DNA from: Anthopleura xanthogrammica
Lineage: Eukaryota > Cnidaria > Anthozoa > Actiniaria > Actiniidae
DNA: 64,000 bases
NCBI GenBank assembly: GCA_964019055.1
Contig: OZ025223.1
Span: forward strand, 3,636,625-3,700,624
Direction: 5' to 3'
A program made the translations under genes and the position numbers. Positions 1-10,900 of the stretch are shown here, piece after piece (position 1 is the stretch's first letter; each line of letters opens with the position of its first letter). Under the pieces are notes generated by a model that saw only the letters and a program-made list of their open reading frames with translations, made no database searches and was not told the origin of the DNA.

Positions 1-318
1 TACTCCAACCTCAACTTGGAACTATTATTCTTGGTCACTGGAACGGAACTGTCAAAAGGTCTATTGAGAATGAAATTTCCGCAATCAGAGTTATTTTGAG
101 ATATTTTAGCAAATTAGTTGAGGTTGTTGGGCATAGCAACGGTAACTAAGGGAAGGGGAACCATAAATAATCGCACCATAACAAGAAAAACCTGTTTTCA
201 TTTTCTTTGCGCATGTCTGTAATATGGGTGCTCACCAGACACAGCGACGGCTCATGTTCAAATAAGAAGTCTAAGTTCATCCAGAATATTGTATCTGATT
301 GCTTTGTTTTGCTTGTAG
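1..318. other. Intron of the receptor gene, no exon recognised
   Basis: This stretch precedes the first exon I can support, at 319, which begins after a TTGTAG acceptor and needs two bases from an upstream exon. I see no convincing coding segment here. An open frame on the minus strand overlaps it but runs antisense across the real exon and has no family resemblance. Confidence 0.5.
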
Positions 319-3300
319 GTTTTGGTTGAATATTTGTCGAGGTGTTGAAGATCAGACTGGTTGTCCTCCCTACGCTACGGTTTGTGCTCAATTTGGCGGG
401 AATGACGCTCAGATCGTTGCCTTGGGCTACGGCAGAACACAGAAAATTACAAGAAGCCGTGAGTAGCCACACGCTAACCGTATTACCTATACAAATAATA
501 GCTCCTTTTAGCGTTGGCATAATATTTCCCCATTTTAAATCTAGACCACCACGTGTCATTCCTTAAAGTATCGTTTTTTGGTTTAACGGTTGCACATGAG
601 AAGACACATGAATATGGATACAACTCAAACAAAGAATCTTATTCTCAAGAAAATGACACGTGGTTTGAAATGGGAAAACGTTATGCCCAAGATTATGATA
701 ATCTTTAAAGTTGAGTGAAATATTTGCATGATGGCGTCATTTTACTATCACTACCAACAAAATGCTTGTTTCTTATTCAAACTATCATTTCAAAATAGAG
801 GCTTTGCACCATCACAGGAGGCACAACAATAGAGTCCTTTCCCCGGAGAAACTAAATTCTTTCTCATGTAAATCAGATTAGACCAGATTCAATTGTTCCT
901 GCCTCCTGTCATGGCTGCCATCACGTGATGTTGCAAAGCCTCTATTGGTGATGTTCATTAGCTGAATCACAAGTTTTCAATAGAATTCTTTATGGCTGAC
1001 AGTACATGGTGTTCAGTGTTTGAACACCATTTAGAGCAGCAGATAATGAGATTCAAAGACTTTTATCAGCTGATTGAAACCCAGCAATTTTTATAAAGAA
1101 CTCGATTTTTGATTTTCAGGTGAAGGCAAACAGCTGTTGGTAAGGTACTCTGGACAGTCCAACATCCCCGCCTGCACAAGGAAAGGAATATCTGCTGAAG
1201 TGACCTTTCAGTTTACTTGTGGAAGCCATGTTGGAAAACCAAAACTTATCTAGTAAGCAAAGTATCCTTAGATGTAGGGGATGTCCAAGGGGATGGCAAT
1301 GACACTTAGTATATAGAGATGGGTCTAGAGGCTTTCCACCATCACGTGATGGCAGCCATGACAGGAGACAGGAACAATTGAATCTGGTCTAATCTGATTT
1401 ACATGAGAAAAAATTCAGTTTTCCATCAGAAAAATACTATTGTTGTGTCTTCTGTCATGGCTGCCATCACGTGATGATGCAAAGCCTCTATATAGCATAC
1501 GATGGCATAGGGTGGGATGGGTGGGATGGGTGGGATGGGTGGGATGGGTGGGATGGGTGGGATGGGTGGGATGGGTGGGATGGGTGGGATGGGTGGGATG
1601 GGTTGGCTACGCTCCTGATGCGATTATGATCCCTGTCACCTGTCCCGCCATCAATATTTCCGCACTAATAACCTTGTTCATCTTGTCATTTGCAGTTTCA
1701 GTTTTACAGCTTGCTCGTTCACGTTTTACTGGGCGACCAAAGCCGCCTGTCAAACCAAGTATGATTTATATTTTGTTTGTATATATGATCTTTGTTTTCC
1801 TGATTACTCTTCCATTCCAGGGGAATAATAGCCTTGGGGGGAGGGGAGGGGGGACCCGTTTTTAGAACATCGGTAAGTCCAGTGAACTTATTACGTGACT
1901 ATCGTACTTAAAAATTGCGATATTTTTATATTTGCTCGCGATAATATAATGTCTCTGCTATCAAGCGCGCTAAAAACCTACTAACAGGATATGGGGGGAG
2001 GGGGGCTGGGACCCCAGGGCTACGCCCTTGTATTGATTTTCAGTATCTCTTAGGCTTAACTCAAGACAGCCAACAGTTTGATTTAGAATTGTTTGTTGGT
2101 TCTCTCCTGTAAGCTTCGAGGGTTTTTCTCTGGGCACTCCAGTTTTCCTCCCTCCGCAATCAACTTCTAAAGTGGAATGCAGTGGAAGAAGAGCCACTCT
2201 GTGGAATCCACTGTTAATTCCCAATTGTTTTTTATTTTATTCATTTTATGTGTGGAGAGAGGAGAGGGGTAATGAGGGCAGTTGATGTAGAGGTCTCGTA
2301 TACCAGATAACACCCAATATTATGAATAACTTACTCAGCTTTACTTCAGCAGAAGAGGATGTCAGGTTATGCGTAGTTTAACTCCTGATATGTTCTGTTC
2401 TTCTTCAGACTAGATGTGCTGAAGGTGTCTAACTGCCAGGTGAGGCACCCAGCGACAGGCCGTCTCATAGATTTTAAGAAGATCGATAAAAGGTTGGTTA
2501 ACATAAGATGTTCTTGCGCGTAATGTTTCTCCATTTCCATTCTCTTGGGAATAAGATTTTTTTGTAGAGCTGCATCTATATCACAACTGTTTTCATCGCT
2601 ACAGGGAAATCGGGCAATACAGTGCCATCAATCAAACAAATTGTTCAGTACCTTTACATACTCTGATTGACGGCAGTGTATTGCGGCCTTATTTCCCTGT
2701 TGAGACTGCTGTCTTGATCAGCGCGTAGCAGTAAAATAGTGGTAAATGAATATGGATGCAACTCAAACAAATAATATTATTCCCACCATCTTCTTCATCA
2801 TCACAATGCATACAGACCCCTTGCATACAGCATGTCGGCGGAATGCAGCTCAATTTGGAGGACAAAACAATAGGTTTCCAATCCTCAGGAGACTAAAATG
2901 CTTTTGGTTTGTCCTCCAAATCGAGCTGCTTTGGCGTCATAGAAAGGGGTCTATACATCATCAGCATCATCTTCATCATCACCATTTTGTTCTACTCCTG
3001 CATGAACAAATCTTTATGGTAAGCACGGGTGGGGTAGTGGTGATAGTGCTTAAATTGATTTTCACCAAGGCGACCGTTTTCGAATACCGCCGGGCTTGTT
3101 GTCGTATGTGAGTAGAGTTGCTTGTTGGTTCTCTCCTGTATTTCGAGGGTTTTTCCGGGTTCTACTGTTTTTCCTCCCTCAACAAAATCAACTTCTAAAT
3201 TCCAATACGAATGCAGTGGAAGAAGAGCCACTCACTGGAATCCACTGTTAATTCTCATTTATTTATTTTATCTTTATCTGACCAACTGTTTCAGTCCCAT

Positions 3301-6300
3301 CATGGTCCAAGGAGACAAACAGCGATATTTCTTTAGTCTCTGTGGTAAGCTCGGCACCGGTGCCCCATCAGCGTGCTCTGGTAAATCAATATGCAAAGGA
3401 GACCAAGGATATGAAATCAAGTCCAAAGATCTTCGCTACGAAGGTTAGTGCGAAAGAATAAACCATTTTCGACCTCATGCGATACTGCTTTGTTCCTTGA
3501 TTACAGACTCTAGGAGCAGGCGTAGCTCAGTTGGTTATTGCGAGGCTTTCGGATCCAGAGGTTCTTTTTTCAGGATCTCCAAGTCCGTGTAGCTTGAGCA
3601 CTGATGAAGAGTGAGAGGGGATAAAGTGCTTAACGTCGGCTCCCTGGGATACCAGCCACGCAGCTGAAGGAACAACCTTATTACATGAAATTTTCGCGAC
3701 ACTTTAATTTCGCAAAATAAATCGCGAAATTAAAGTGCCGCAAAAGATAAGTGTCGCGAAAATAAAATGACGCGAAATTTAAGTGACCCTCCATTTTTGG
3801 GAAAGTAAAGACGCCTATTGATCCTGATCAACAATGAATGATTGGAAAAAGTATTCAATTATAGTGCTAAAGTCAAAACCAAGGAATTAGTGGGTTTTCT
3901 AAAGGAAATTGTGCGTACTTGGAAACAAATTATGAATAATTTATTTAATGAAATTGCGAAATTAAAGTGATCAAGAATATGATTTTTTCGCAAAATCGCA
4001 AAGTTAAAGTGTCACGAAATATGCGACCTCCAAAATCGCGAAATTAACGTGTCGCGAAAATTTCATGTAATAAGATACTTTGAGCTTTATGCCTGGTTCA
4101 CACTAGCGACGCAAGCATAAGCATGACGACATACACAAGTGCAGGTAGTACTTTAAGGATGACTGAATTTTTTGTTCTGTCCAAATATAAACTGAGGGGT
4201 TAACTAACCATGAAAGACTATCTGCGCTTACGTATGTCGTCATGCTTATGCTTGCGTCGCTAGTGTGAACCAGGCTTAACCCTTGCAGCAGAGAACTCGA
4301 ACCAGAAGTATTCTGTACTAGAGTGTTTTTCGTAAGTGGGAAACGTTGCGACAAAAATTACGCCTTGTGATTGGATGAAACGCACCAAAAAACAATGGAA
4401 AGCTATTTCAGTGCGATAATTATAGCTCACGTGATTATGTCTTTACCTTGACAAATAGACCCCTTTTCGTCGTTACGTCAAAGCAGCTCAATTTGGAGGA
4501 CAAAACAAAAGAATTTCAATCTCCTGAGAATTAAAACCTATTGTTTTGTTCTCCAAATTTAGCTGCATTCCGACGTGCTGCAAGGGGCTATTGTTGACAA
4601 TTGTCCCAGCTTATGACATGTCTCTTTTTAGACTTCACCTTCGAGTGGTGGTTCATAACGACCACTGAATGTCCAGGGAATAAGAAAACATACGAAACAT
4701 TCATTATTAATTTCCAGTGCTCCGATAAAAATGTGAGTATGTTTCTTACTTTTTGAATATTATCAAAACAAAGCAAGGCAAACGAATTTTATAAAACCCT
4801 GAAACAACCTCTGGGCTGATCTAAGTCAGGGCATGGCTAACTCACAGATCAAACCCTGAAACAACCTCTGGGCTGATCTAAGTCAGGGCATGGCTAACTC
4901 ACAGATCAAACCCTGAAACAACCTCTGGGCTGATGTAACTCAGGGCATGGCTAACTCACAGATCAAACCCTGAAACAACCTCTGGGCTGATCTAAGTCAG
5001 GGCACGGCTAACTCACAGATAGAACCCTGAAACAACCTCTGGGCTGATCTAAGTTAGGGCATGGCTAACTCACAGATCGAGGAGGGAGGGAGGGAGGAAA
5101 ACTTGAGTACCATGTTCATATGTTTGGACGACGATTGGAAGACTTGTGCGAAAAACATGAAGTCGAGGACAGTTATGTCATTTGTGTCAGTCAAATCAAG
5201 AGTAAAAATAGGTGAACATTTCGTTCAGATATACAAAGACTTTAGTCTCTTAGTAATATTTCTCCTTATTGTGATTCTACAGGAAAGCCCTGTTTTCGAG
5301 TACGCTTCAAGTAAATGTCATTACGTGTTTTCATGGTCTACACCCATAGTATGTACAATAGACAAGTAAGTATGTTACCATGAGTTGACGTTGCTATGGT
5401 GATGTCGATTGCACATGAATATAGATACAACACAAACAAGGAATATTATTCTCAAGAGAATGACACGTGGTCTGAAATGGGAAAACATTACACCGAAATG
5501 AGCCAGATCTATTAACGTATGGCTCCTTTATCTTTGTTTTAGGAGCGGTAACATAGATGACACGGCCACAGGAGCCCAGACTGGTTCGTCTGCTGGTAAA
5601 AAAGCAGGCATTGCTGTCGCGGTTATTTTTACACTTCTTGGTGTTGCATTGATTATATTTATCTTACACAATCACAGAAGAAGGTGAGTATTGAGTAACT
5701 ACCCTATGAGAGGGTATAGAAACGATCTTCGTCATCTTCTTATTCTTTCTCCGTCTCTCTCCCCCCCCCCCCCCCCTTTCTCTTTCTTCTGTCCATCGCG
5801 TTCCCCGAAAGGAATTATGGGTCAACTATTTTTGGTTAGCATTTTTTCGAGCAGGGACACATGGGAAATGTTAATCAAAATACAATGTGGAATCCTCGAT
5901 TCTGATTGGTCGACCTTGGGTTCCTTCCCTTTCATTTGTTTTATCCAGTTTGCCCTTCACGTCTTTTTTTTCTTCTTTTTGCTTTCTTCCCATCTCTGTG
6001 GCCCTTTCAGAACCGTCTCTCTTGCTCCCTCTCTTCTTTTCCCTTCCAATCCCCCTACTCTTCTCTTATCATTCGTTTTGCTCTCCCCAGTCTCTTCTCG
6101 TATCACAAATACCTCTCCCCAGTCCCCCTCTTTCCCTTTTACCGCTGACCAAGCATAACATCTAACTAATTTAAGTACATTTATTATCTCATTTACTCAC
6201 TTTTTTCCCTTTCTAGGACTGCTTTGGTCGTGTTTGTTCGTTCTAATGTCAGGAGAATTCGACGTAAAGGAGATAGCTCGTCAAATGCTGTGTATAAATA

Positions 6301-6762
6301 TCAAAAGGTAGTCAACTGAAGTGAGGTGAAAATTGCGTGTTGGGTTACCTGTGGTGGATTTTTGCTGAAGGCATCTGCAGATCCTCATGATAAAATAAAA
6401 TCACACAGAATAGCCCACTTCCGAGATATGTTTCGGTTGCCACGCACAAATGTTTCAATGTCAGGCTCCATGCTCAGTGATTCGTGACAGGAGAAAAGAA
6501 AAAAAATAATTTAGCACGGAGCTTCGAGTGAGCCTCTTTTCAGGAGATTGAAATTTCTTTTGTTCTGTATTCCAAATTGAGCTGCTTTGACGTCACGTGA
6601 AAGGGGTCTATTCAGAATTTGTAGTAATGGGCCTTCTGTGTTTTTTTTAAACAGATAACAGTAGAAAACGAAGAGGATAACGATCTTCTCCTGGGATTCA
6701 GTGACGATGAAGAGGAACATGAACATGACCACGAAGAAGACGACGAAATGCTTACATTGTGA
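319..6762 (+). CDS. IGF2R: Cation-independent mannose-6-phosphate receptor (IGF2R-like), 3' part of gene
   Basis: Type I sorting receptor that would carry lysosomal hydrolases from the trans-Golgi or cell surface to endosomes. Phase-matched exons: 319-458, 1120-1252, 1696-1758, 2409-2492, 3295-3443, 4632-4732, 5283-5365, 5543-5683, 6217-6307, 6655-6762 (stop TGA). Exons 1-3 form most of one MRH domain (FWLNICRGV, then LVRYSG, then CSFTFYWATKAAC). Exons 4-7 form the last MRH domain (start SNCQVRHPATG, end CHYVFSWSTPIVC). A membrane span follows (AGIAVAVIFTLLGVALIIF) and then a basic stop-transfer stretch. The tail has YQKI, a YxxPhi endocytosis signal at the place of YSKV in the mammalian receptor, then DNDLL (a GGA-type DxxLL signal) and an acidic His-rich end. 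The 5' part lies outside the window, so the number of MRH repeats is unknown. LERECEPTOR or sortilin families are less likely because the MRH cysteine pattern is clear. Confidence 0.85.
514..708. mobile_element. MITE, family M1 (TIR near CCACGTGTCATT)
   Basis: Palindromic element. The left arm reads GGCATAATATTTCCCCATTT then CCACGTGTCATT. The right arm reads its inverse, AATGACACGTGG then TGAAATGGGAAAACGTTATG. The centre contains CAAACAAAGAATCTTATTCT. Further copies lie at 5405-5495 (half), 14668-14870, 26942-27112 and 62987-63170. It sits in an intron of the receptor gene. Confidence 0.75.
796..945. mobile_element. MITE, family M3 (TIR TAGAGGCTTTGCACCATCAC)
   Basis: The ends are inverted copies: TAGAGGCTTTGCACCATCAC at the left and CATCACGTGATGTTGCAAAG then CCTCTA at the right. 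A second copy is at 1325-1491, in the next intron of the same gene. It has no coding capacity and resembles a short non-autonomous DNA transposon. Confidence 0.75.
1325..1491. mobile_element. MITE, family M3, second copy
   Basis: The inverted ends, TAGAGGCTTTCCACCATCAC and GTGATGATGCAAAGCCTCTA, match the copy at 796-945. The internal sequence is partly in the opposite orientation to that copy (for example, ATTGAATCTGGTCT here is the inverse of AGACCAGATTCAAT there). Confidence 0.75.
1508..1602. repeat. 9-bp G-rich tandem repeat (GGGTGGGAT)n, about 10-11 copies
   Basis: Near-perfect repeat of GGGTGGGAT between receptor exons 1120-1252 and 1696-1758. Each unit has two GGG runs separated by one or two bases, a strong G-quadruplex pattern on the plus (sense) strand. 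The open frame through it (Trp-Val-Gly repeats) is a by-product of the 9-bp period and not a protein. Confidence 0.95.
2025..2225. mobile_element. SINE-like fragment
   Basis: Contains TCGAGGGTTTTTCTCTGGGC followed by ACTCCAGTTTTCCTCCCTCC, and ends with GAATCCACTGTTAATTC. The same body recurs at 3120-3255 and, weaker, at 49045-49110. Dispersed short copies with no open frame fit a SINE body, though I cannot see a tRNA head on this copy. Confidence 0.5.
2814..2952. mobile_element. MITE, family M2 (CTCAATTTGGAGGACAAAAC)
   Basis: A palindromic element of about 135 bp. It starts AGACCCCTTGCA and ends AAAGGGGTCT, and it contains CAGCTCAATTTGGAGGACAA and the inverse TTTGTCCTCCAAATCGAGCT. Copies: 4456-4590, 6536-6611 (partial), 46811-46940, 56976-57110 and 61011-61145. 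All lie in introns or gene flanks. Confidence 0.85.
3120..3255. mobile_element. SINE-like fragment, second copy
   Basis: Shares TTGGTTCTCTCCTGTA, the CGAGGGTTTTT block and GCAGTGGAAGAAGAGCCACT with the fragment at 2025-2225. It ends just upstream of the acceptor of receptor exon 3295-3443. Confidence 0.5.
3515..3675 (+). mobile_element. tRNA-derived SINE fragment
   Basis: GGCGTAGCTCAGTTGGTTAT contains a good RNA polymerase III A box (TAGCTCAGTTGG). The expected B box about 40 bases later is degraded (CAGAGGTTCTTTTTT). With no acceptor stem or intact B box it is a tRNA-derived SINE or tRNA relic and not a working tRNA gene. Confidence 0.55.
3678..4073. mobile_element. MITE with TIR TTATTACATGAAATTTTCGC
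   Basis: Left end TTATTACATGAAATTTTCGC then GACAC. Right end GTGTCGCGAAAATTTCATGT then AATAA. The interior repeats CGCGAAATTAAAGTG-like words in both orientations. Located in the intron before receptor exon 4632-4732. Confidence 0.8.
4090..4277. mobile_element. MITE with long TIR, GCCTGGTTCACACTAGCGAC
   Basis: Left arm GCCTGGTTCACACTAGCGAC continues GCAAGCATAAGCATGACGAC. The right arm is its near-exact inverse and ends GTGTGAACCAGGC. The arms are about 45-60 bp and the loop about 80 bp, so a hairpin would form readily. Confidence 0.85.
4456..4590. mobile_element. MITE, family M2
   Basis: Starts TAGACCCCTTTTCGTCGTTA and ends GCAAGGGGCTA, with CAGCTCAATTTGGAGGACAA and its inverse inside. It lies 41 bp upstream of receptor exon 4632-4732. 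Confidence 0.85.
4793..5082. repeat. 57-bp tandem repeat, 5 copies (family S57)
   Basis: The unit begins CCCTGAAACAACCTCTGGGC, continues TGATCTAAGTCAGGGCATGG and ends CTAACTCACAGATCAAA. Copies start at about 4796, 4853, 4910, 4967 and 5026. Within a unit CCCTGA and TCAGGG are inverse of each other. The same family occurs at 44640-44745, 49145-49372 and 59750-60425. This copy is in a receptor intron. Confidence 0.95.
5405..5495. mobile_element. MITE, family M1, half element
   Basis: Carries the right half only: GCACATGAATATAGATACAA, then ATTATTCTCAAGAGAATGAC and ACGTGGTCTGAAATGGGAAA. No left arm is visible. Confidence 0.65.
6536..6611. mobile_element. MITE, family M2, partial
   Basis: Retains CAGGAGATTGAAATTTCTTT, CCAAATTGAGCTGCTTTGAC and GTCACGTGAAAGGGGTCTA. 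The other arm is missing. It is 44 bp upstream of the last coding exon of the receptor. Confidence 0.75.
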
Positions 6763-7066
6763 TAATGTTAAACAAGCAATACAGGCCGAGATGGACTGGT
6801 CCTAATACCGCTAGGGACTGGTACCAGGGTGAAAAGGACTGGTATCTAGGCTGTTGAGGACTTTGTACATAAACAGAGAAGACACTAGTAACTAGCAGGT
6901 GAAGAATTTAACAAGACTGATTGGTCTTTAAGCAAAAGATTTATACCCCTTCACAGGATTCTGTTAAGTTAAGTCCGAGCAATAGTTTTACCCGTCAGGG
7001 GTACCCATAGGAGCATTTTTACTTATGGGTATGGTCACACTGCACTGAAGACTTGATGTTCCAGAT
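6763..7066. other. Probable 3' UTR of the receptor gene
   Basis: Sequence following the TGA at 6760-6762. No exon or repeat is recognisable. The first clear AATAAA on the plus strand downstream is at 7589-7594, beyond a MITE, so the transcript end is uncertain. Confidence 0.4.
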
Positions 7067-7265
7067 ATGCTCCTTTCCGTAGCTTCCCACAATCCCTTAC
7101 GATTCTGAGCGTGAGGTCGAGGTCATGGTAAAATTTGCATAACGGTGAACATTTTCCTGATTCGTCCATTTAAATTTGTTAACATTCGTATATAAATTTT
7201 AACCGGACCTTCACCTCACGCTCAGAATCGCAAGGGATTGTGGGAAACTACGGAAAGGAGCATTC
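7067..7265. mobile_element. MITE with TIR TGCTCCTTTCCGTAGCTTCC
   Basis: Left arm TGCTCCTTTCCGTAGCTTCC continues CACAATCCCTTACGATTCTG and AGCGTGAGGT. The right arm is the inverse, ending GGGAAACTACGGAAAGGAGC A. The AT-rich loop is about 80 bp. Confidence 0.85.
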
Positions 7266-7633
7266 CACTATATATTACGCATGAAGTATTATTTGTTAGG
7301 GGGGAGGGGTCGGTAAGTAGTTTTCTAAATTAGAATTTATTTTATAGAGAAATGTTTAGAAACAAATATATAATGGGATTTAACGTTTTTGTTAATAATC
7401 CAAAGGAAAGGGATCAAAAAAAAAAAAGTAAATAGACCGACAATTTTACCCACCGCTCCCCTGATAGAAATTAATAACACGTGGTAAATTCAGCCAATCA
7501 CGACGTCGATGACGTCATATTTATATAGATGAATTGATACAACATGACGCGAACGTAAAGTCAAAGAAATAATCTCTGTAAAAACAAGAATAAAGTTATA
7601 CAATAACATCATATGGTAAGAGCTAACCTGTTG

Positions 7634-7981
7634 AAGGGGCACTTGGATGAAAAAGCCCCATATTTTGAAAGTCCGAATAGTTCAAGTATTTAAAAATAAT
7701 ATGACTCAATCATGATTATGAAAACCAGATTGGCAAAAATTTTAGCCTGGGAGCCACTCGTAGTTGAGAAATTTTGGGTTAAAAACTAAAAGAACAATAG
7801 GGTTGAGTAGATGACGTCATTTACTCACAATTTAGATGTTGAAAAAAAAAAAAAATTTGTATCCGCAAATTTTGACTGTGAAGAAAATATGTTGCTTGGC
7901 TACTATTGGGGCCATATAGATAAGTTTAACCAAGTTTCAAGGCATTTCCAATTTTCATCGATTTTCATCCAAGTGCCCCTT
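7634..7981. mobile_element. MITE with TIR AAGGGGCACTTGGATGAAAA
   Basis: An exact 20-bp inverted pair lies at 7634-7653 and 7962-7981, with about 310 bp of AT-rich non-coding DNA between. Its right end touches the TTAA at which the large foldback element begins. Confidence 0.75.
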
Positions 7982-10900
7982 TAAGAGGCTGTCTCAGTAA
8001 AAACCGCCCACTCAACTTAGTTTAAAAAATATTTTTTTCTCAAACTCTGGCTATTGAAAGACTTTATTGGGGTGATCACTGAAACGAATTTGGTTTGGTT
8101 CAAAAATCTTTTTTGGCTACGCTAGGAGCCGTTAAAATTGTTGACGGCCTGGGGCCTGTGATGAGCCCTTGACGACCGAAAATTTAGCACTTATTCACAG
8201 CGCTGTACACAAATCATTCCGTAGATTTCAGAATCTTTTTTTACACCGATCTGTAGGCACACTATTGTAGTTTCATGAAATAAAAAGCTTCATCCAATCG
8301 GAGTAGCCGTAAGCAAGAAAACTAGGATATTGTTAGCCCTACTCCACACGCTGTCAGAGAGGGCTGAAAATGAGCAAAATATAAAAGCTTGATCTGAAAA
8401 AGTGGGACCTGTCTACAACCTTTTTCCTATATGATCGAAGAGTTCTATCATTTATTGATACAAATCAGCAATAACCTGTGTACGTTTTCATTTTTTTTAA
8501 AGTTATGGCCGTTTCTATTGGTATACCTTGGAGAAATTTTCGAGTTGAAGTATCAAATCAGTATCGCATCATTCGAGTAGATTTTAAATAAAATTCCGCT
8601 TACCTGCTTTCTAGGCTAGCCTCTTTTCCTCTCAAGCCATGCTAGAATTCTTTTAGATCACAAAAAGGCCATAAAGATCCCAATCGGAGAGAAAATTCAT
8701 ACTTCGTAACATTCATTCATTAGCCAAAGGTGTTCCTGGTCAATTATCCAAGGCTCGATATCTTGGCGTTTCAGGAAGTAAATTTTTCCTTTTGAGATTG
8801 GCCAAGCATTATATTTTCCAAAGTAGGTTTCCCACAACACTCAAGGCCAAATTTCAATGGAAAAAAGAGAATAAGGAGGGCTGAAAACCCAAGAAAACTA
8901 CTCACAAACTTCACGTTAAAATCATAGCACTTCGTATTATTGCTGCTTCCGCAGGGGTTCGACAGTAGCTTTTTGGGGGGAAACCGCTGCTTTAATACCG
9001 CAGGCTCACAAATAATTTATTTTAGCTTTTCATCTTTTTGGCAGCATTGCTGAAGGTTTTTGATTTTTTTTTGCAGCATTGTATTCTTCTTCCTTCTTAA
9101 AGTGGTCATTTAGTGCCAATTTCCCAAGGCCTACAACTATTCAAAATCCTGGCTACTTTAATTCCCTGATATCAACAAATTTTACGAGGGGGTCGTTTAC
9201 ACATTAAAAAAAATGTGTTGAGTATTAAATAATTCGAAGTCTATAAACCTTCTTACTCGCATAATATTTGGTAATTTTTGGCCGGGTTTTTTTTCCTTTG
9301 GTTTGGCCGTTTTTTTGGATGATGTTCTGAAAACAGGTTTTGGGCCCCCTATAAAGTCAAACTCTTGGCTACGTCCCTGTATCTAGCACCTAAGAGAAAT
9401 TCTATAACCTGTACAACACCGGCAAAGTTTGAGTTTTACGAGCTAAAAATTGCACTAGTGCCGTAAAAAAATCAATTTTCTTGAGCTCAACGTCACACTG
9501 ACGAATAATACCATCCACAGCGGTACAATGCATGTGCATTTCCAAGAGCCTCGATTTCCAAATTTCCAGGGGGTTGGGGATATTCGCCAGAACCCGCCCT
9601 CAGATCAGCCCCCTTCCCTCATGCTCCGCGGTGCCTGTAATCATATTTATTTAAAATCTGAGGAAGATTTTATCATCAACAAAAAATTGTAAGATCTCTA
9701 TTTCATCCATTTTCATGTAAGATTTAGTCAAAAATCTAGAAAATCCCCTTCACTTTTTTTCTCATGCTTAAAATTAGCTTCTTTTTTCTGTAATCTGATT
9801 GGTTAAATGTATGCTTTCCGCAATTTCATTAGCTCTTCATAACTCGTGATTAAATCACACTGCCGAGAGTTAATTTAGATTGCGGAAATCACCAGTGATT
9901 TCAAAGTTTATATAGTTAACAAGTTTATAAGTAAATGCTATAAACATACGAGATCCTATTGCGATGTTTTTTCCAAGCAACAGGCGGACTTCCCAGTTAG
10001 TATCTGTATTCACAGCGTTTCTGTTCTTGAGCGGTTTCTTAGGGCCGGAGTGCAGAGGGTACCGGCAGGTTGGAGGCGGTCTCCATTTTCGTCCCATGCT
10101 TCCACGATGTTTTTCGCAAATCAAAAGATTTTCTACCTGACTAGATGTTAAATCAAATATGCCTGCCCTATTCAAAATCAAGTCACACTCTCCCACATAA
10201 CCAATCATCTGTGACAGGTGGCAGGCGCTTAGGTGACCTGAAATGTCATTCTGGCACTCTGATAAACGAGTAAGATCAAAATCACCACATCCACTTTCCC
10301 CCCTAGCTTCTAATAAGCATTTGCATTTTGCTCAATAAAACCACAGCAAAATAATTTTCAATGTAACTATGAAAGTACTTGATGTTAGCGGTTTCCCCCC
10401 AAAAAGCTACTGTCGAACCCCTGCGGAAGCAGCAATAATACGAAGTGCTATGATTTTAACGTGAAGTTTGTGAGTAGTTTTCTTGGGTTTTCAGCCCTCC
10501 TTATTCTCTTTTTTCCATTGAAATTTGGCCTTGAGTGTTGTGGGAAACCTACTTTGGAAAATATAATGCTTGGCCAATCTCAAAAGGAAAAATTTACTTC
10601 CTGAAACGCCAAGATATCGAGCCTTGGATAATTGACCAGGAACACCTTTGGCTAATGAATGAATGTTACGAAGTATGAATTTTCTCTCCGATTGGGATCT
10701 TTATGGCCTTTTTGTGATCTAAAAGAATTCTAGCATGGCTTGAGAGGAAAAGAGGCTAGCCTAGAAAGCAGGTAAGCGGAATTTTATTTAAAATCTACTC
10801 GAATGATGCGATACTGATTTGATACTTCAACTCGAAAATTTCTCCAAGGTATACCAATAGAAACGGCCATAACTTTTAAAAAAATGAAAACGTACACAGG

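Noticed and set aside
146..559. 137-residue minus-strand frame
   Set aside because: Antisense to a phase-matched MRH exon of the receptor gene, with no family resemblance.
1440..1865. 141-residue frame with Trp-Val-Gly repeats
   Set aside because: Produced by the 9-bp GGGTGGGAT repeat. The real exon at 1696-1758 is read in another frame.
5691..6165. Frames of 80-155 residues rich in Ser, Phe, Pro and Leu
   Set aside because: They come from a C/T-rich intron stretch between receptor exons 5543-5683 and 6217-6307.
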